NCBI RefSeq assembly: GCF_001591365.1
Contig: NZ_BCUT01000001.1
Coordinates: 2,480,001 to 2,544,000 of the forward strand
Source of the DNA: Variovorax paradoxus NBRC 15149
GTDB lineage: Bacteria > Pseudomonadota > Gammaproteobacteria > Burkholderiales > Burkholderiaceae_C
DNA: 64,000 nt
Direction: 5' to 3'
Both the position numbers and the translations under genes were made by a program. Of the stretch, positions 45,810 to 54,961 are shown piece by piece (within the stretch, counting starts at the first letter, position 1; every line of letters starts with the position of its first letter). The notes beneath the pieces are model-generated. The model saw only the letters and a program-made list of their open reading frames with translations, was not told where the DNA came from and made no database searches.

Positions 45810-46480
45810 GCAGCGCGGCCATGAGCGAGCGGCCGCAGCCCACCGCCGCATCGCCGGAAGAAGCGCCGGCCGCGCCGCGGCACGCCAGCTTCAAGACGCG
45901 CGTGGAGACGGTGCTGGCCACCGTCTTCGGGGCGATCTTCCTTGGCCTGTCGGTCATCGTGACCGTCGAGACCGCCGCGCGCAAGCTGTTCAACATCTCG
46001 CTGCAGGGCGCGGACGAGCTCGGCGGCTATGCGCTCGCGGTGGGCTCGACCATTGCCTTCAGCCTCGCGCTCATGGGGCGCAACCACATCCGCGTCGACG
46101 TGTTCCACGAGAAGTTCCCGGCCCGCGTGCAGGCGCTGCTGAACTGGATCTCGGCGGTGTCGCTGGCCGCGCTCGCGGTGTTCATCGGCTGGGTGGCGTT
46201 CAAGGTGATCGGCGACACCATGGCCTACCGCAGCACCGCGCAGACGCCGTGGGCCACGCCGCTGATCATTCCGCAGGGCGTCTGGTATGCGGGGCTCGTG
46301 GTCTTCGCGCTGGTGGCCTGCGGGCTCGCGCTGCGCGCCACCCAGCTGCTGCTGCGCGGCGACATCGCGGCGCTGAACACCGACTTCCATCCCAAGAGCG
46401 CGAAGGAAGAGCTCAAGGAAGAGCTCGACGACCTCGCGGTGCGCCAGGCCCCGCAGCCCGGCGAAGGAGGCAGGCCATGA
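45806..46480 (+). CDS. TRAP transporter small permease subunit (DctQ-like)
   Basis: A 224-residue membrane protein if started at GTG 45806, which overlaps the DctP stop; ATG 45821 is an alternative. Four hydrophobic helices (TVLATVFGAIFLGLSVIVTV, YALAVGSTIAFSLALM, WISAVSLAALAVFIGWVAF, GVWYAGLVVFALVACGLAL) with charged ends match DctQ. The C-terminal tail is long and acidic or basic (KEELKEELDDLAVR). It couples with the large permease through an ATGA overlap. Confidence 0.88.
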   Translation: MSSAAMSERPQPTAASPEEAPAAPRHASFKTRVETVLATVFGAIFLGLSVIVTVETAARKLFNISLQGADELGGYALAVGSTIAFSLALMGRNHIRVDVFHEKFPARVQALLNWISAVSLAALAVFIGWVAFKVIGDTMAYRSTAQTPWATPLIIPQGVWYAGLVVFALVACGLALRATQLLLRGDIAALNTDFHPKSAKEELKEELDDLAVRQAPQPGEGGRP

Positions 46481-47769
46481 ACCTCTTCGTCATAGGGCTC
46501 GCGTTCCTCGCGATGCTGGGCATGATGCTGGTTGGCATGCCGATTGCCGTTTCGATGGCGCTGGTGGGCATCGTCGGCGGCATCGCGGCCTACGGCGCGC
46601 CCTTCATGGACTCGATCGCGCCCGTGGTCTGGGGCGTGCAGAACGAGAACCTGCTGACCTCGGTGCCGCTGTTCGTGCTGCTCGGCGAACTGCTGCTGCG
46701 CTCGGGCATTGCCGACCGCATGTACATCGCGCTGTCGGCCTGGCTCGGCCGCCTGCCCGGCGGGCTGCTGCACACCAACATCGGCAGCTGCGCGCTGTTC
46801 GCGGCCACCTCGGGTTCGTCGGTGGCCACCGCGGCCACGGTGGGCACGGTGGCGCTGCCGTCGCTGCACCGCCGCGGCTACTCGATGCGCGCCTCGCTCG
46901 GAAGCCTGGCCGCCGGCGGCACGCTGGGCATCCTGATTCCGCCGAGCGTGAACATGATCGTGTATGGCTCGCTCACCAACAACTCGATCGGCAAGCTGTT
47001 CATCGCGGGCATCATCCCGGGCCTGCTGCTGACCGGCTTCTTCATGCTGTGGATCGCGGGCTCCAGCCTGGCGAGCGGCAACGCGATGCGCGAGCCCAAG
47101 GTGCCGCTGAAGGCGCGCATCCGCGCGCTGGTGCACCTGGTGCCGCCGGCGGTGGTGTTCGGCATCGTCATGGGCAGCCTCTACTTCGGCATTGCCACCG
47201 CGGCCGAGAGCGCCGCGCTCGGCGTGATTGCGGCGCTGGGCTTCGTGCTGCATTCGGGCAAGCTCAGCTGGGAGCTGATGCGCAACTGCTTCGTCTCGAC
47301 CGCGCGCGTGAGCGGCATGATCCTCTTGATCGTGGTGGCGGCCTTCGTGCTGAACCTGACGGTGAGCCTCACCGGCGTGGCCGAGGCCATGACCAAGTGG
47401 GTCTCGGGCCTGGGCCTGTCGGCCACCGGGCTGATCCTTGCGCTGATGCTGTTCTACCTGGTGCTGGGCATGTTCATGGACGTGCTGTCGATGCAGGTGG
47501 CGACCATTCCGATCACCTATCCGATCGCCACCGCGCTGGGGGTCGATCCGATCTGGTTCGGCATCTTCATCGTGCTGATGTGCGAGCTCGGGCTCATCAC
47601 GCCGCCGGTCGGCATGAACCTGTTCGTGGTGCACGGCATCCGGCCCGACAGGGGCGGCATCGAGGACGCGATCTACGGCGCGCTGCCCTATGCGCTGATC
47701 ATGATCCTGTTCACCCTGCTGCTGCTGGCCGTGCCGCAGCTGGTGACCTGGCTGCCGGGCCACATGTGA
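46477..47769 (+). CDS. TRAP transporter large permease subunit (DctM-like)
   Basis: A 430-residue polytopic inner-membrane protein, the ion-coupled channel of the TRAP system. TSGSSVATAATVGTVALPSL and ILIPPSVNMIVYGSLTN are the conserved DctM motifs, and a second half with matching helices follows. Starts inside the DctQ stop codon. With 44727 and 45806 it makes a complete TRAP importer. Confidence 0.93.
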   Translation: MNLFVIGLAFLAMLGMMLVGMPIAVSMALVGIVGGIAAYGAPFMDSIAPVVWGVQNENLLTSVPLFVLLGELLLRSGIADRMYIALSAWLGRLPGGLLHTNIGSCALFAATSGSSVATAATVGTVALPSLHRRGYSMRASLGSLAAGGTLGILIPPSVNMIVYGSLTNNSIGKLFIAGIIPGLLLTGFFMLWIAGSSLASGNAMREPKVPLKARIRALVHLVPPAVVFGIVMGSLYFGIATAAESAALGVIAALGFVLHSGKLSWELMRNCFVSTARVSGMILLIVVAAFVLNLTVSLTGVAEAMTKWVSGLGLSATGLILALMLFYLVLGMFMDVLSMQVATIPITYPIATALGVDPIWFGIFIVLMCELGLITPPVGMNLFVVHGIRPDRGGIEDAIYGALPYALIMILFTLLLLAVPQLVTWLPGHM

Positions 47770-47794
47770 GCCGGGCCACTGCGGCAAGCGCACG

Positions 47795-49174
47795 ATGAAA
47801 GCACTCTGGCAACTCACGGCGGCCCAGCTCGCCGAAGGCTTTGGCGCCGGCGCCTTCACGCCGGAGCAGGCGCTCGCGGCCTGCCTGGCGCGCACGGCCG
47901 AGGTGAACCCGCGGCTCAATGCGCTGGTGGTGCTCGATGCCGAAGGCGCGGCCGAGGCCGCGGCGCAAAGCACCGCGCGCTGGCGTTCGGGCCGCGCGCT
48001 AGGCGCGCTCGACGGCGTGCCCGCCACCATCAAGGACAACCTGCAGGTGCGCGGCCTGCCCACGCACTGGGGCAGCCGCGCGCTGGCCGGCTTTGTCGCC
48101 GAGCGCGACGAGCTGCCGGTGGCGCGGCTGCGTGAAGCCGGCGCGGTGATCTTCGGCAAGACCAACGTGCCCGAGTTCACGATGCAGGGCTACACCGCCA
48201 ACCCGGTCTTCGGGCCCACCGGCAATCCGTGGAACCCGGCGCTCACGCCCGGCGGCTCCTCGGGCGGCGCGGTGGCACTGGTGGCCGCGGGCGGCTGCCC
48301 GATCGCGCTGGGCACCGATGGCGGCGGCTCCATCCGCCGGCCCGCCTCGCACACCAACCTCGTCGGGCTCAAGCCTTCGCGCGGCCGCGTGCGGCGCGGC
48401 AATGGCCTGCCGCCGATCTTCCTGGACTTCGAGGTGGTGGGGCCGATGGCACGCTGCGTGGACGACGTGGCCGCGGTCATGCGGGCGATCGCGCCGCGCG
48501 CGGCGGCCGATGCGCCGCACAAAGCCAAGGCCGCGCGCATCCTCTACCTGCCGCGCTTCGCGGACCACCCGGTGGACCCGCGCATCGCGCGGCTGGTGGA
48601 TGCCGCGGCCGAGAAGCTGGCCGCGCTCGGGCACGAGGTCACGACGCTGCCGCGCTTCGAACTGGCCGAGGCGGTGAACCAGCGCTGGCCGCTGCTCGCG
48701 CAGGTAGGGCTGGCCTGGCTGGTGGACCATCCGCGCGAACTCTGGCCGCGGCCCTTCGATCCCGCGCTGTTCGGCCCCGCGATGCAGGCCAACACCGGGA
48801 CCGGCCGCGCCGCCTCGGCGCGCGAGCTGTTCGAGCTGCTGTTCGAGGCCGAGCGCCTGCGCAGCGAACTCGCGGGCCTGTTCGAGCAGCACGACTTTTT
48901 GCTGACCCCCGCGACCGCGGCGCTGCCCTGGCCCGCGGCCGACACCCATCCGCCGCGCATCGATGGCCGCGAGGTCGGCCCGCGCGGCCATGCGGTGTTC
49001 GCGGGCTTCGTCAACGCCCTGGGCCTGCCCGCGATCGCGCTGCCCTGCGGCTTTGCCGAAGGCCTGCCGGTGGGGCTGCAGCTGGTCGCGCGCGAAGGCG
49101 GCGACGACGCGCTGCTGGCGCTGGCCCGCGATTTCGAACGCGCCCATCCGTGGCAGCGCTTTCCCGCCCTGTGA
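47795..49174 (+). CDS. Amidase-signature-family amidase
   Basis: A 459-residue enzyme of the amidase signature (AS) family: catalytic Lys in VPATIKDNLQVRG, cis-serine and nucleophile Ser in TPGGSSGGAVALVAAG, with ALGTDGGGSIRRPAS. It hydrolyses an amide of unknown identity. Starts 25 nt after the TRAP operon, so a likely job is to act on the imported compound. Its stop overlaps the next gene's GTG start. Confidence 0.92.
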   Translation: MKALWQLTAAQLAEGFGAGAFTPEQALAACLARTAEVNPRLNALVVLDAEGAAEAAAQSTARWRSGRALGALDGVPATIKDNLQVRGLPTHWGSRALAGFVAERDELPVARLREAGAVIFGKTNVPEFTMQGYTANPVFGPTGNPWNPALTPGGSSGGAVALVAAGGCPIALGTDGGGSIRRPASHTNLVGLKPSRGRVRRGNGLPPIFLDFEVVGPMARCVDDVAAVMRAIAPRAAADAPHKAKAARILYLPRFADHPVDPRIARLVDAAAEKLAALGHEVTTLPRFELAEAVNQRWPLLAQVGLAWLVDHPRELWPRPFDPALFGPAMQANTGTGRAASARELFELLFEAERLRSELAGLFEQHDFLLTPATAALPWPAADTHPPRIDGREVGPRGHAVFAGFVNALGLPAIALPCGFAEGLPVGLQLVAREGGDDALLALARDFERAHPWQRFPAL

Positions 49175-49935
49175 GCGCGGCGGCCGGCGGCCTTGCGCCC
49201 GCCAGCGCCGCGCACGCGCTGCACCTCGCGCGGCGCGAGGGCCGGCGCGTGCCCTCGGCGCTGCTGCAGACGGCCAGCCGCGCCGAGGCCTATGCCATCC
49301 AGGACGCCACGCTGGCGGCGATCGGCCCGGTCGGCGGCTGGAAGGTGGGCGCGCGCGCGCCCGGCCAGGAGCCCACCTGCGCGCCGCTGCCGGCCGAGGG
49401 GCTGCTGCCCGGCGGCGTGCGCCTGCAGGGTCCGGCATGGCGGCTGCGCGGCATCGAGGCCGAGGTCGGCTTCCAGCTGGGCGCCGACCTGCCGCCGCGC
49501 GCCGCGCCCTACACGCTGGCCGATGTGGCAGGCGCCGTCGAGTCGGTGCTGCCGGTGATCGAGGTCGTCGAGACCCGGCTGGCCGACTGGTTCGGCGCCC
49601 ATGCCAACGCCCTGCTGGCCGACCTGCTGAGCCATGGCGCGCTGGTGCTGGGGCAGCGCCAGCCCTTCGCGCCGGCCTGGTTCGACCTGCAGCGCGCCGA
49701 GGCCGCGCTGCACTTCGACGGGCAGACCGTCGCGCACACCGTGGGCGAGCATCCGAGCCCCGACGCGGGCGCGCTGCTGGTGTGGCTGGCCAACCATTGC
49801 GCCGCGCGCGGCGCCGGACTCAAGGCCGGGCAGATCGTCACGAGCGGTTCGTGCACCGGCATGCTGTTCGCGTCGGCGGGCACTGCCGTGCGCGTGGAGA
49901 TCGGCGAGCTCGCGCCCGTGGCCCTCTCGTTCTGA
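49171..49935 (+). CDS. 2-keto-4-pentenoate hydratase-like protein (FAH superfamily)
   Basis: A 254-residue protein starting at GTG 49171, overlapping the amidase stop. Motifs GGWKVGA, GIEAEVGFQLG and IVTSGSCTGML match the hydratase/4-oxalocrotonate decarboxylase branch of the fumarylacetoacetate hydrolase superfamily, including the metal-binding Glu residues. In the module it may hydrate or decarboxylate a 2-oxo acid produced from the amide. Exact substrate unknown. Confidence 0.87.
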   Translation: MSAAAGGLAPASAAHALHLARREGRRVPSALLQTASRAEAYAIQDATLAAIGPVGGWKVGARAPGQEPTCAPLPAEGLLPGGVRLQGPAWRLRGIEAEVGFQLGADLPPRAAPYTLADVAGAVESVLPVIEVVETRLADWFGAHANALLADLLSHGALVLGQRQPFAPAWFDLQRAEAALHFDGQTVAHTVGEHPSPDAGALLVWLANHCAARGAGLKAGQIVTSGSCTGMLFASAGTAVRVEIGELAPVALSF

Positions 49936-50018
49936 CGTCCTCTTGCGGCATCGCCGCGGCCGGAACCCATGTCCGGAAACAGCGAGCGCCGCGCCCGCGG
50001 CGGCCGCACACTTTCGGC

Positions 50019-50732
50019 ATGCCGACCTCTCCTGCCCACATCGTCCGCGCCCTCGACTGGCCCCGCATCGAAACCGAGCTTGCCACGCGCGGCTGCGCAA
50101 CCACGGGCGTGCTGTTCAGCCCGAAGGAGTGCGCCGCGCTGGCCGCGCTGTATGACGAGCCCGGCCATTTCCGCAGCCGCGTGGTGATGCAGCGCCACGG
50201 CTTCGGCCAGGGCGAGTACCAGTACTTCGGCAACCCGCTGCCGGCTCCGGTCGCGGCCTGGCGCAGCGCGCTGTACGAGCGCCTCGCGCCGCTCGCGAAC
50301 GCATGGGCCGCCGCGATGGGCCAGCCGGCCGACTACCCGGCGGACCACGCGGCCTATCTCGCGCGCTGCCATGCGGCGGGCCAGCTGCGGCCCACGCCGC
50401 TGCTGCTGCGCTATGTCGAAGGCGACTACAACTGCCTGCACCAGGACCTGTACGGCGACCTGCAGTTCCCGATGCAGCTCACGGTGCTGCTGAGCCGGCC
50501 GGGCGAAGACTTCACGGGCGGCGAATTCGTGCTCACCGAGCAGCGCCCGCGCATGCAGTCGCGCGCCGAGGTGGTGGCGCTCGCGCAGGGCGAGGCGGTG
50601 GTCTTCGCGGTCAACCAGCGGCCCGTGGCGGGCACGCGCGGCAGCTACCGCGTCACCATGCGGCACGGCGTGAGCCGCGTGCGCGCGGGGCGGCGGCACA
50701 CGCTGGGAATCATCTTCCACGACGCGCGCTAG
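50019..50732 (+). CDS. 2-oxoglutarate/Fe(II)-dependent oxygenase (prolyl-4-hydroxylase-like)
   Basis: A 237-residue protein. The iron triad appears as His-x-Asp in YNCLHQDLYGD and the distal His in MRHGVSRVRAG, with the 2-oxoglutarate-binding Arg near RRHTLGIIF. The FTGGEFVLTEQRPRMQSRAEVV segment belongs to the same cupin-like core. It hydroxylates an unknown target. It is 83 nt after the hydratase gene, on the same strand. Confidence 0.82.
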   Translation: MPTSPAHIVRALDWPRIETELATRGCATTGVLFSPKECAALAALYDEPGHFRSRVVMQRHGFGQGEYQYFGNPLPAPVAAWRSALYERLAPLANAWAAAMGQPADYPADHAAYLARCHAAGQLRPTPLLLRYVEGDYNCLHQDLYGDLQFPMQLTVLLSRPGEDFTGGEFVLTEQRPRMQSRAEVVALAQGEAVVFAVNQRPVAGTRGSYRVTMRHGVSRVRAGRRHTLGIIFHDAR

Positions 50733-50921
50733 CCAAGCCCGCTTCTTGCGCACGACCGTGCCATGACGCGCGCGGCCCGAAGTCGCGCAAAATCCGCCCT
50801 GCACCCCGGGTGCTCGCCATGATTTCCGACAACCAAACGATCGGGGCAGCGAGCGGCCGGATGCGATCCGCGGCCCGACGTGACGGCCGCGGGTGCGTTC
50901 GAGTGGTCGACAGGGAGCTGT

Positions 50922-52868
50922 ATGAACAAGAAGAACTCATCCGGGTCTGCGGGTGGGGCGGGAAAGCCGCCTCTCGCATTCTTTGAATTTTCCGCCGCCG
51001 TGGCGCGGCTTTCGCGCCGCTTCAGGGTCGACGTGAGCACCATCGTGAGCGCGGTGGCGCTGACGCAGTCGCTGCTGCTGGCCACGCTCGGCTACTGGGG
51101 CTCGCAGCGGCTGGTGGCGAAGATCGGCGCCTCCGCGCACGCGGCCAACCACTACCGCACCGAGGACAACATGCTCGCGGTCCTCGCCAAGACCGAGTCG
51201 GCGGTCGGTGCGCTGGCCGGCGCGCCCAGCCTCGGCGCCGCGGGCGAGCATGCCCAGCGCACGGCCGAGCTTCTGTGGACCCTGCTGCAGCAGGCGCCCG
51301 AGCTCGACAGCCTCTACGTGGCCGACGACACGGGCCAGATGCTGATGGCGCTGCGCTACCCGGTGCCGGCCATCCGGCGCATCGCGCGCGGCGCGGGCAC
51401 CGGCGAACTCGCCATCGAGACCTGGCAGTACAAGCTGCCGCCCGCGCCCGAGATCGACGCGCAGCAGCGCTTCGCCACGCAGCGCATCGAGTCCTTCCGC
51501 AGCGGCTACGACCCGCGGCTGCAGCGCTGGTACCAGCAGGCGCGCCAGATGCAAAGGCCCGTGTGGACCGCGCCCTACGCCTTCGCCGCGACGCAGGAGC
51601 TGGGCGTGAGCTATGCCTTGCCCAGCAAGCGCCGCGCGGCCGAAGGCGGCCCCCGGCTGCTGGTGGTGGGCGGCGATGTCTCGCTGGGCCGGCTCTCGCA
51701 GTTCGTGCGGCTGTTCGCAAGCGACGGCCGCGGCGACGGCGCCCTGCTGGACGCCGGCGACCAGGTGCTCGCGCGCAGCGACCAGCCCGGCGTGCTGCGC
51801 CAGCCCGAGCCGCCCACCGGCGTGCTGGGCGCGCTGCACGCCCAGATGCTGGAGAACCGCACGCCGGACGGCGCGGGCGGCGCGGCCTTCTCGTTCGAGC
51901 ACGAAGGGCGCGGCTACCTGGCCCAGGCTTCGCGCATTCCTTCGGCCGGCTGGCAGCTGGTGAGCTGGGTGCCCGAGGACTTCGTGCTCGGCGCCCTGCG
52001 GCGCGCCGTGCTGTGGTGGCTGCTGCTGGGCCTGGCGCTGCTCGCGGCCGCGCTGTTCGTGTCGCTGCAGCTGTCCAGGCTGGTCACCTCGCCGGTCGAG
52101 AAGCTCGCGCAAATCGCGCGCCGCATCGGCCTGCTGGAGCTCGACGACCTGCCGCGCGAGCCGAGCCGCGTGCTCGAGATCCAGAACCTGGACCGGGCGC
52201 TGGACGAATCGGCGCGCAGCCTCAGGGCGTTCAGCAAGTTCGTGCCGGTGGACGTGATCAGCCAGCTCGTGGCCGAGGGCCAGGCGCTGGCGCCCAGCGG
52301 GTCGCCGCGGCGCATGACCGTGATGTTCACCGACATCGAGGGCTTCACGCGGATCTCCGAATCGATGGAAGCCAATGTGCTGGTGCGCATGCTGACCGAA
52401 TACTTCAACCTGGCCACCCGCGTGCTGGCGCGCTACGGCGGCGTGGTCGACAAGTTCATGGGCGACGGCATCATGGTGCTGTGGGGCGCGCCCGCCGACC
52501 TGAAGGACGCGGAGTACCGCGCCTGCCTGGCCGCGCTGCAGCTGCACATCGAGACGAGTGCGCTCAACCGCAGGTGGCGCGCCGACGGGCTGCCCGAGTT
52601 CCGCACGCGCGTGGGGATCCACACCGGCGTGGCGATCGCGGGCGTGCTGGGCTCCAACGACCGGCTGTCCTACACGGCGCTGGGCGACGTGGTCAACGTG
52701 GCCAGCCGCATCGAGGGCATCAACAAGCAGCTGGGCACGCACACGCTGATCTCGGAGGTCACCTGCGCGGGCCTGAAGGGCCGGCTGCAGACGCGCCGCA
52801 TCGACGAGCGGGTGGCGCTGCGCGGCCGCCAGACGCGCATGGTGCTCTACGAACTGCTGATGCCCTGA
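50922..52868 (+). CDS. Membrane-bound class III adenylate/guanylate cyclase
   Basis: A 648-residue signalling enzyme: first membrane helix at about residues 40-60, a large periplasmic (cache-like) domain, a second helix (WWLLLGLALLAAALFVSL) with a HAMP-like region, then a class III cyclase domain. The two metal-binding aspartates are Asp471 (VMFTDIEGF) and Asp515 (KFMGDGIMVLWGAP). It makes cAMP or cGMP from ATP or GTP. ATG 50922 has AGGGAG upstream. Its 3' end overlaps the convergent acetoacetyl-CoA synthetase gene by 22 nt. Confidence 0.9.
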   Translation: MNKKNSSGSAGGAGKPPLAFFEFSAAVARLSRRFRVDVSTIVSAVALTQSLLLATLGYWGSQRLVAKIGASAHAANHYRTEDNMLAVLAKTESAVGALAGAPSLGAAGEHAQRTAELLWTLLQQAPELDSLYVADDTGQMLMALRYPVPAIRRIARGAGTGELAIETWQYKLPPAPEIDAQQRFATQRIESFRSGYDPRLQRWYQQARQMQRPVWTAPYAFAATQELGVSYALPSKRRAAEGGPRLLVVGGDVSLGRLSQFVRLFASDGRGDGALLDAGDQVLARSDQPGVLRQPEPPTGVLGALHAQMLENRTPDGAGGAAFSFEHEGRGYLAQASRIPSAGWQLVSWVPEDFVLGALRRAVLWWLLLGLALLAAALFVSLQLSRLVTSPVEKLAQIARRIGLLELDDLPREPSRVLEIQNLDRALDESARSLRAFSKFVPVDVISQLVAEGQALAPSGSPRRMTVMFTDIEGFTRISESMEANVLVRMLTEYFNLATRVLARYGGVVDKFMGDGIMVLWGAPADLKDAEYRACLAALQLHIETSALNRRWRADGLPEFRTRVGIHTGVAIAGVLGSNDRLSYTALGDVVNVASRIEGINKQLGTHTLISEVTCAGLKGRLQTRRIDERVALRGRQTRMVLYELLMP

Positions 52869-54862
52869 GAGGCCGCGGCGCGCCGCGCCGCAAACTCCAC
52901 GTACCAGCCGAGCGAGCCGGGGTTGGCCATGGCCTCGGGGTTGACCACCTTCTGAAGCGGCTGGCCCAGCAGCAGCTTCTTGATCGGCAGCTCCTGCTTC
53001 TTGCCCGAGAGCGTGCGCGGGATCTCGGCCACCTGGAAGATGTCGTTGGGCAGGAAGCGCGGCGAGAGCGAGGTCTTGATCGCGTGGTTGATCTTGCCGC
53101 GCATCGCATCGTCGAGCGCCACGCCGGGGCGCAGCACCACGAACAGCGGCATGTAGCTTTCGCGGCCCAGGTATTCGAGGTCGACCACCATGGAGTCGAG
53201 CACTTCGGGCAGCGCCTCGACGGCGCTGTAGATCTCGCTGGTGCCCATGCGCAGGCCCAGGCGGTTGATGGTGGCGTCGCTGCGGCCGTAGATGATGCAG
53301 CCGCCGTCCTCGCCGATCCTGATCCAGTCGCCGTGGCGCCAGACGCCGGGGTAGGTGTCGAAGTAGCTCGACAGGTAGCGCGCGTTGCCTTCGTCGCCCC
53401 AGAAGTACAGCGGCATCGATGGGATGGGCCGCGTGCAGACCAGCTCGCCCACCTCGCCGATGACGGGCTTGCCGTCTTCGTTCCAGGCTTCCACCGCATG
53501 GCCGATCTGGCGGCACTGCATCTGCCCGGGCACTTCGGGCAGCTCGCGGTTGCCGCCGACGAAGGCGCCGCAAAAATCCGTGCCGCCGGAAATGTTGCAC
53601 CACCACACGCTGCTCGCGCCCGCGGCCAGCAGCTGCGCCGTGCCCCAGCGCTGCACCTCTTCCGACAGCGGCGAGCCGGTGCTGCCGAGCGCGCGCACGC
53701 GCGACAGGTCGCCGCACTCGGCCGCGACCACGCCGGCCTTCATGCAGTTGGTGAAGTAGGCCGCGCCGGCACCGAAGAAAGTGATGCGGTGCTTCGCGAC
53801 GAAGCGCCACAGCACGGCCCAGTCGGGCTTCTCCTTGCTGCCGGCCGGATGGCCGTCGTAGATGACGATGGTCGCGCCGAAGGCCAGGCCCGCGAGCTGG
53901 CAGTTCCACATGACCCAGCCGGTCGAGCTGTACCAGTGGAAGCGCTCGTCGAAGTTGTTGGCGCCGTAGCTCGCGCCGATGTCGTTGTGCAGGCCGCAGG
54001 CGTACATCGTCATGATGATGCCGCCCTGCCCGTGCACGATGGGCTTGGGCAGGCCGGTGGTGCCGCTCGAATAGACGATCCAGATCGGGTGGTCGAAGGG
54101 CAGCCATTCGGGCTCGAAGGCCGCCACCTCGGCGTCGCGGCGCGCGCTGGCGGCCTGCCAGTCGGCGTCGGCGGCGAGCTGCTGCGCGGCATGGGGCGTC
54201 CGCAGCAACAGCAGCTTCTGCACGCTGGGCAGCGCATCGCGCAGCTCCTGCACCACCGCGCTGCGGTCGATGGGCTTGGCACCGTAGTGCACGCCGTCGG
54301 CGGCGATCAGCAGCTTGGGCTCGATCTGGCGGAAACGGTCGACCACGGCGGCCGTGCCCATGTCGGGCGCGCACACGCTCCACACCGCGCCGATGCTCGA
54401 ACACGCGAGAAAGGCCACCATGGTCTCGGGCACATTGGGCAGGTAGGCGGCCACGCGGTCGCCGCGCTGCACACCCAGCGACTTGAGCGTGAGCGCCACC
54501 GAGGCCACCTGCCGGCGCAGCTCGGGCCAGGGCATCTCGCGCACTTCGCCCAGCTCGTTGTCGCTCACGATGGCCGGCAGGCCGGCCGCATGCGCCGCAT
54601 CGGCATGGCGCAGCACCTCGCGCGCGTAGTTGACCTCGGCGCCCGGAAACCACGTGGCGCCGGGCATGCGGTCGTCGGCCAGCACCGCCGTGTGCGGCGT
54701 GGGCGACACGATGCCCATGTAGTCCCAGATGCTCTGCCAGAAGGCGTCGAGATCGGTCACGGACCAGCGCCACAGCGCGTCATAGGTGTCGAAGGACAGG
54801 CCGCGCTGCTCGCGCAGCCAGTCCTGGTAGAGGCGGATCTGGGGAATGTTGGGAGCGGGCAT
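52847..54862 (-). CDS. Acetoacetyl-CoA synthetase
   Basis: A 671-residue adenylate-forming enzyme, acetoacetate plus CoA plus ATP to acetoacetyl-CoA. The N-terminal acetoacetyl-CoA-synthetase extension is followed by the P-loop IVYSSGTTGLPKPIVHG, the CoA-adenylate core YSSTGWVMWNC and GGTDFCGAFVGGN, and a C-terminal catalytic lysine in RTLSGKKQELPIKK. Length fits AACS (about 660), longer than ordinary acyl-CoA synthetases. It could use acetoacetate released by the two acetoacetate-forming enzymes in this window. Confidence 0.9.
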   Translation of the reverse strand: MPAPNIPQIRLYQDWLREQRGLSFDTYDALWRWSVTDLDAFWQSIWDYMGIVSPTPHTAVLADDRMPGATWFPGAEVNYAREVLRHADAAHAAGLPAIVSDNELGEVREMPWPELRRQVASVALTLKSLGVQRGDRVAAYLPNVPETMVAFLACSSIGAVWSVCAPDMGTAAVVDRFRQIEPKLLIAADGVHYGAKPIDRSAVVQELRDALPSVQKLLLLRTPHAAQQLAADADWQAASARRDAEVAAFEPEWLPFDHPIWIVYSSGTTGLPKPIVHGQGGIIMTMYACGLHNDIGASYGANNFDERFHWYSSTGWVMWNCQLAGLAFGATIVIYDGHPAGSKEKPDWAVLWRFVAKHRITFFGAGAAYFTNCMKAGVVAAECGDLSRVRALGSTGSPLSEEVQRWGTAQLLAAGASSVWWCNISGGTDFCGAFVGGNRELPEVPGQMQCRQIGHAVEAWNEDGKPVIGEVGELVCTRPIPSMPLYFWGDEGNARYLSSYFDTYPGVWRHGDWIRIGEDGGCIIYGRSDATINRLGLRMGTSEIYSAVEALPEVLDSMVVDLEYLGRESYMPLFVVLRPGVALDDAMRGKINHAIKTSLSPRFLPNDIFQVAEIPRTLSGKKQELPIKKLLLGQPLQKVVNPEAMANPGSLGWYVEFAARRAAASQGISSS

Positions 54863-54916
54863 GCACCGAGCCTAATGCCGCATTCCGCGCCGTTCAACCG
54901 GGTTTGACCTCAGGGT

Positions 54917-54953
54917 TTGTACGCGTGTTCAATAGTTTTGTACAGACGTTCAA
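54917..54953. promoter_or_regulatory. Two TetR-type operators between the synthetase and TetR genes
   Basis: TTGTACGCGTGTTCAA (54917-54932) and TTGTACAGACGTTCAA (54938-54953) are tandem copies with partial dyad symmetry, spaced 21 bp. They lie between the divergent acetoacetyl-CoA synthetase and TetR starts and just 8 nt before the TetR start, so autoregulation, possibly of both directions, is likely. Confidence 0.6.
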
Positions 54954-54961
54954 TACGCCCG

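Noticed and set aside
50937..54773. Very long minus-strand frame (about 3.8 kb) opposite the adenylate cyclase and overlapping the synthetase
   Set aside because: The sequence is repetitive Ala/Arg/Gly without motifs; two real genes on the two strands explain the whole region.
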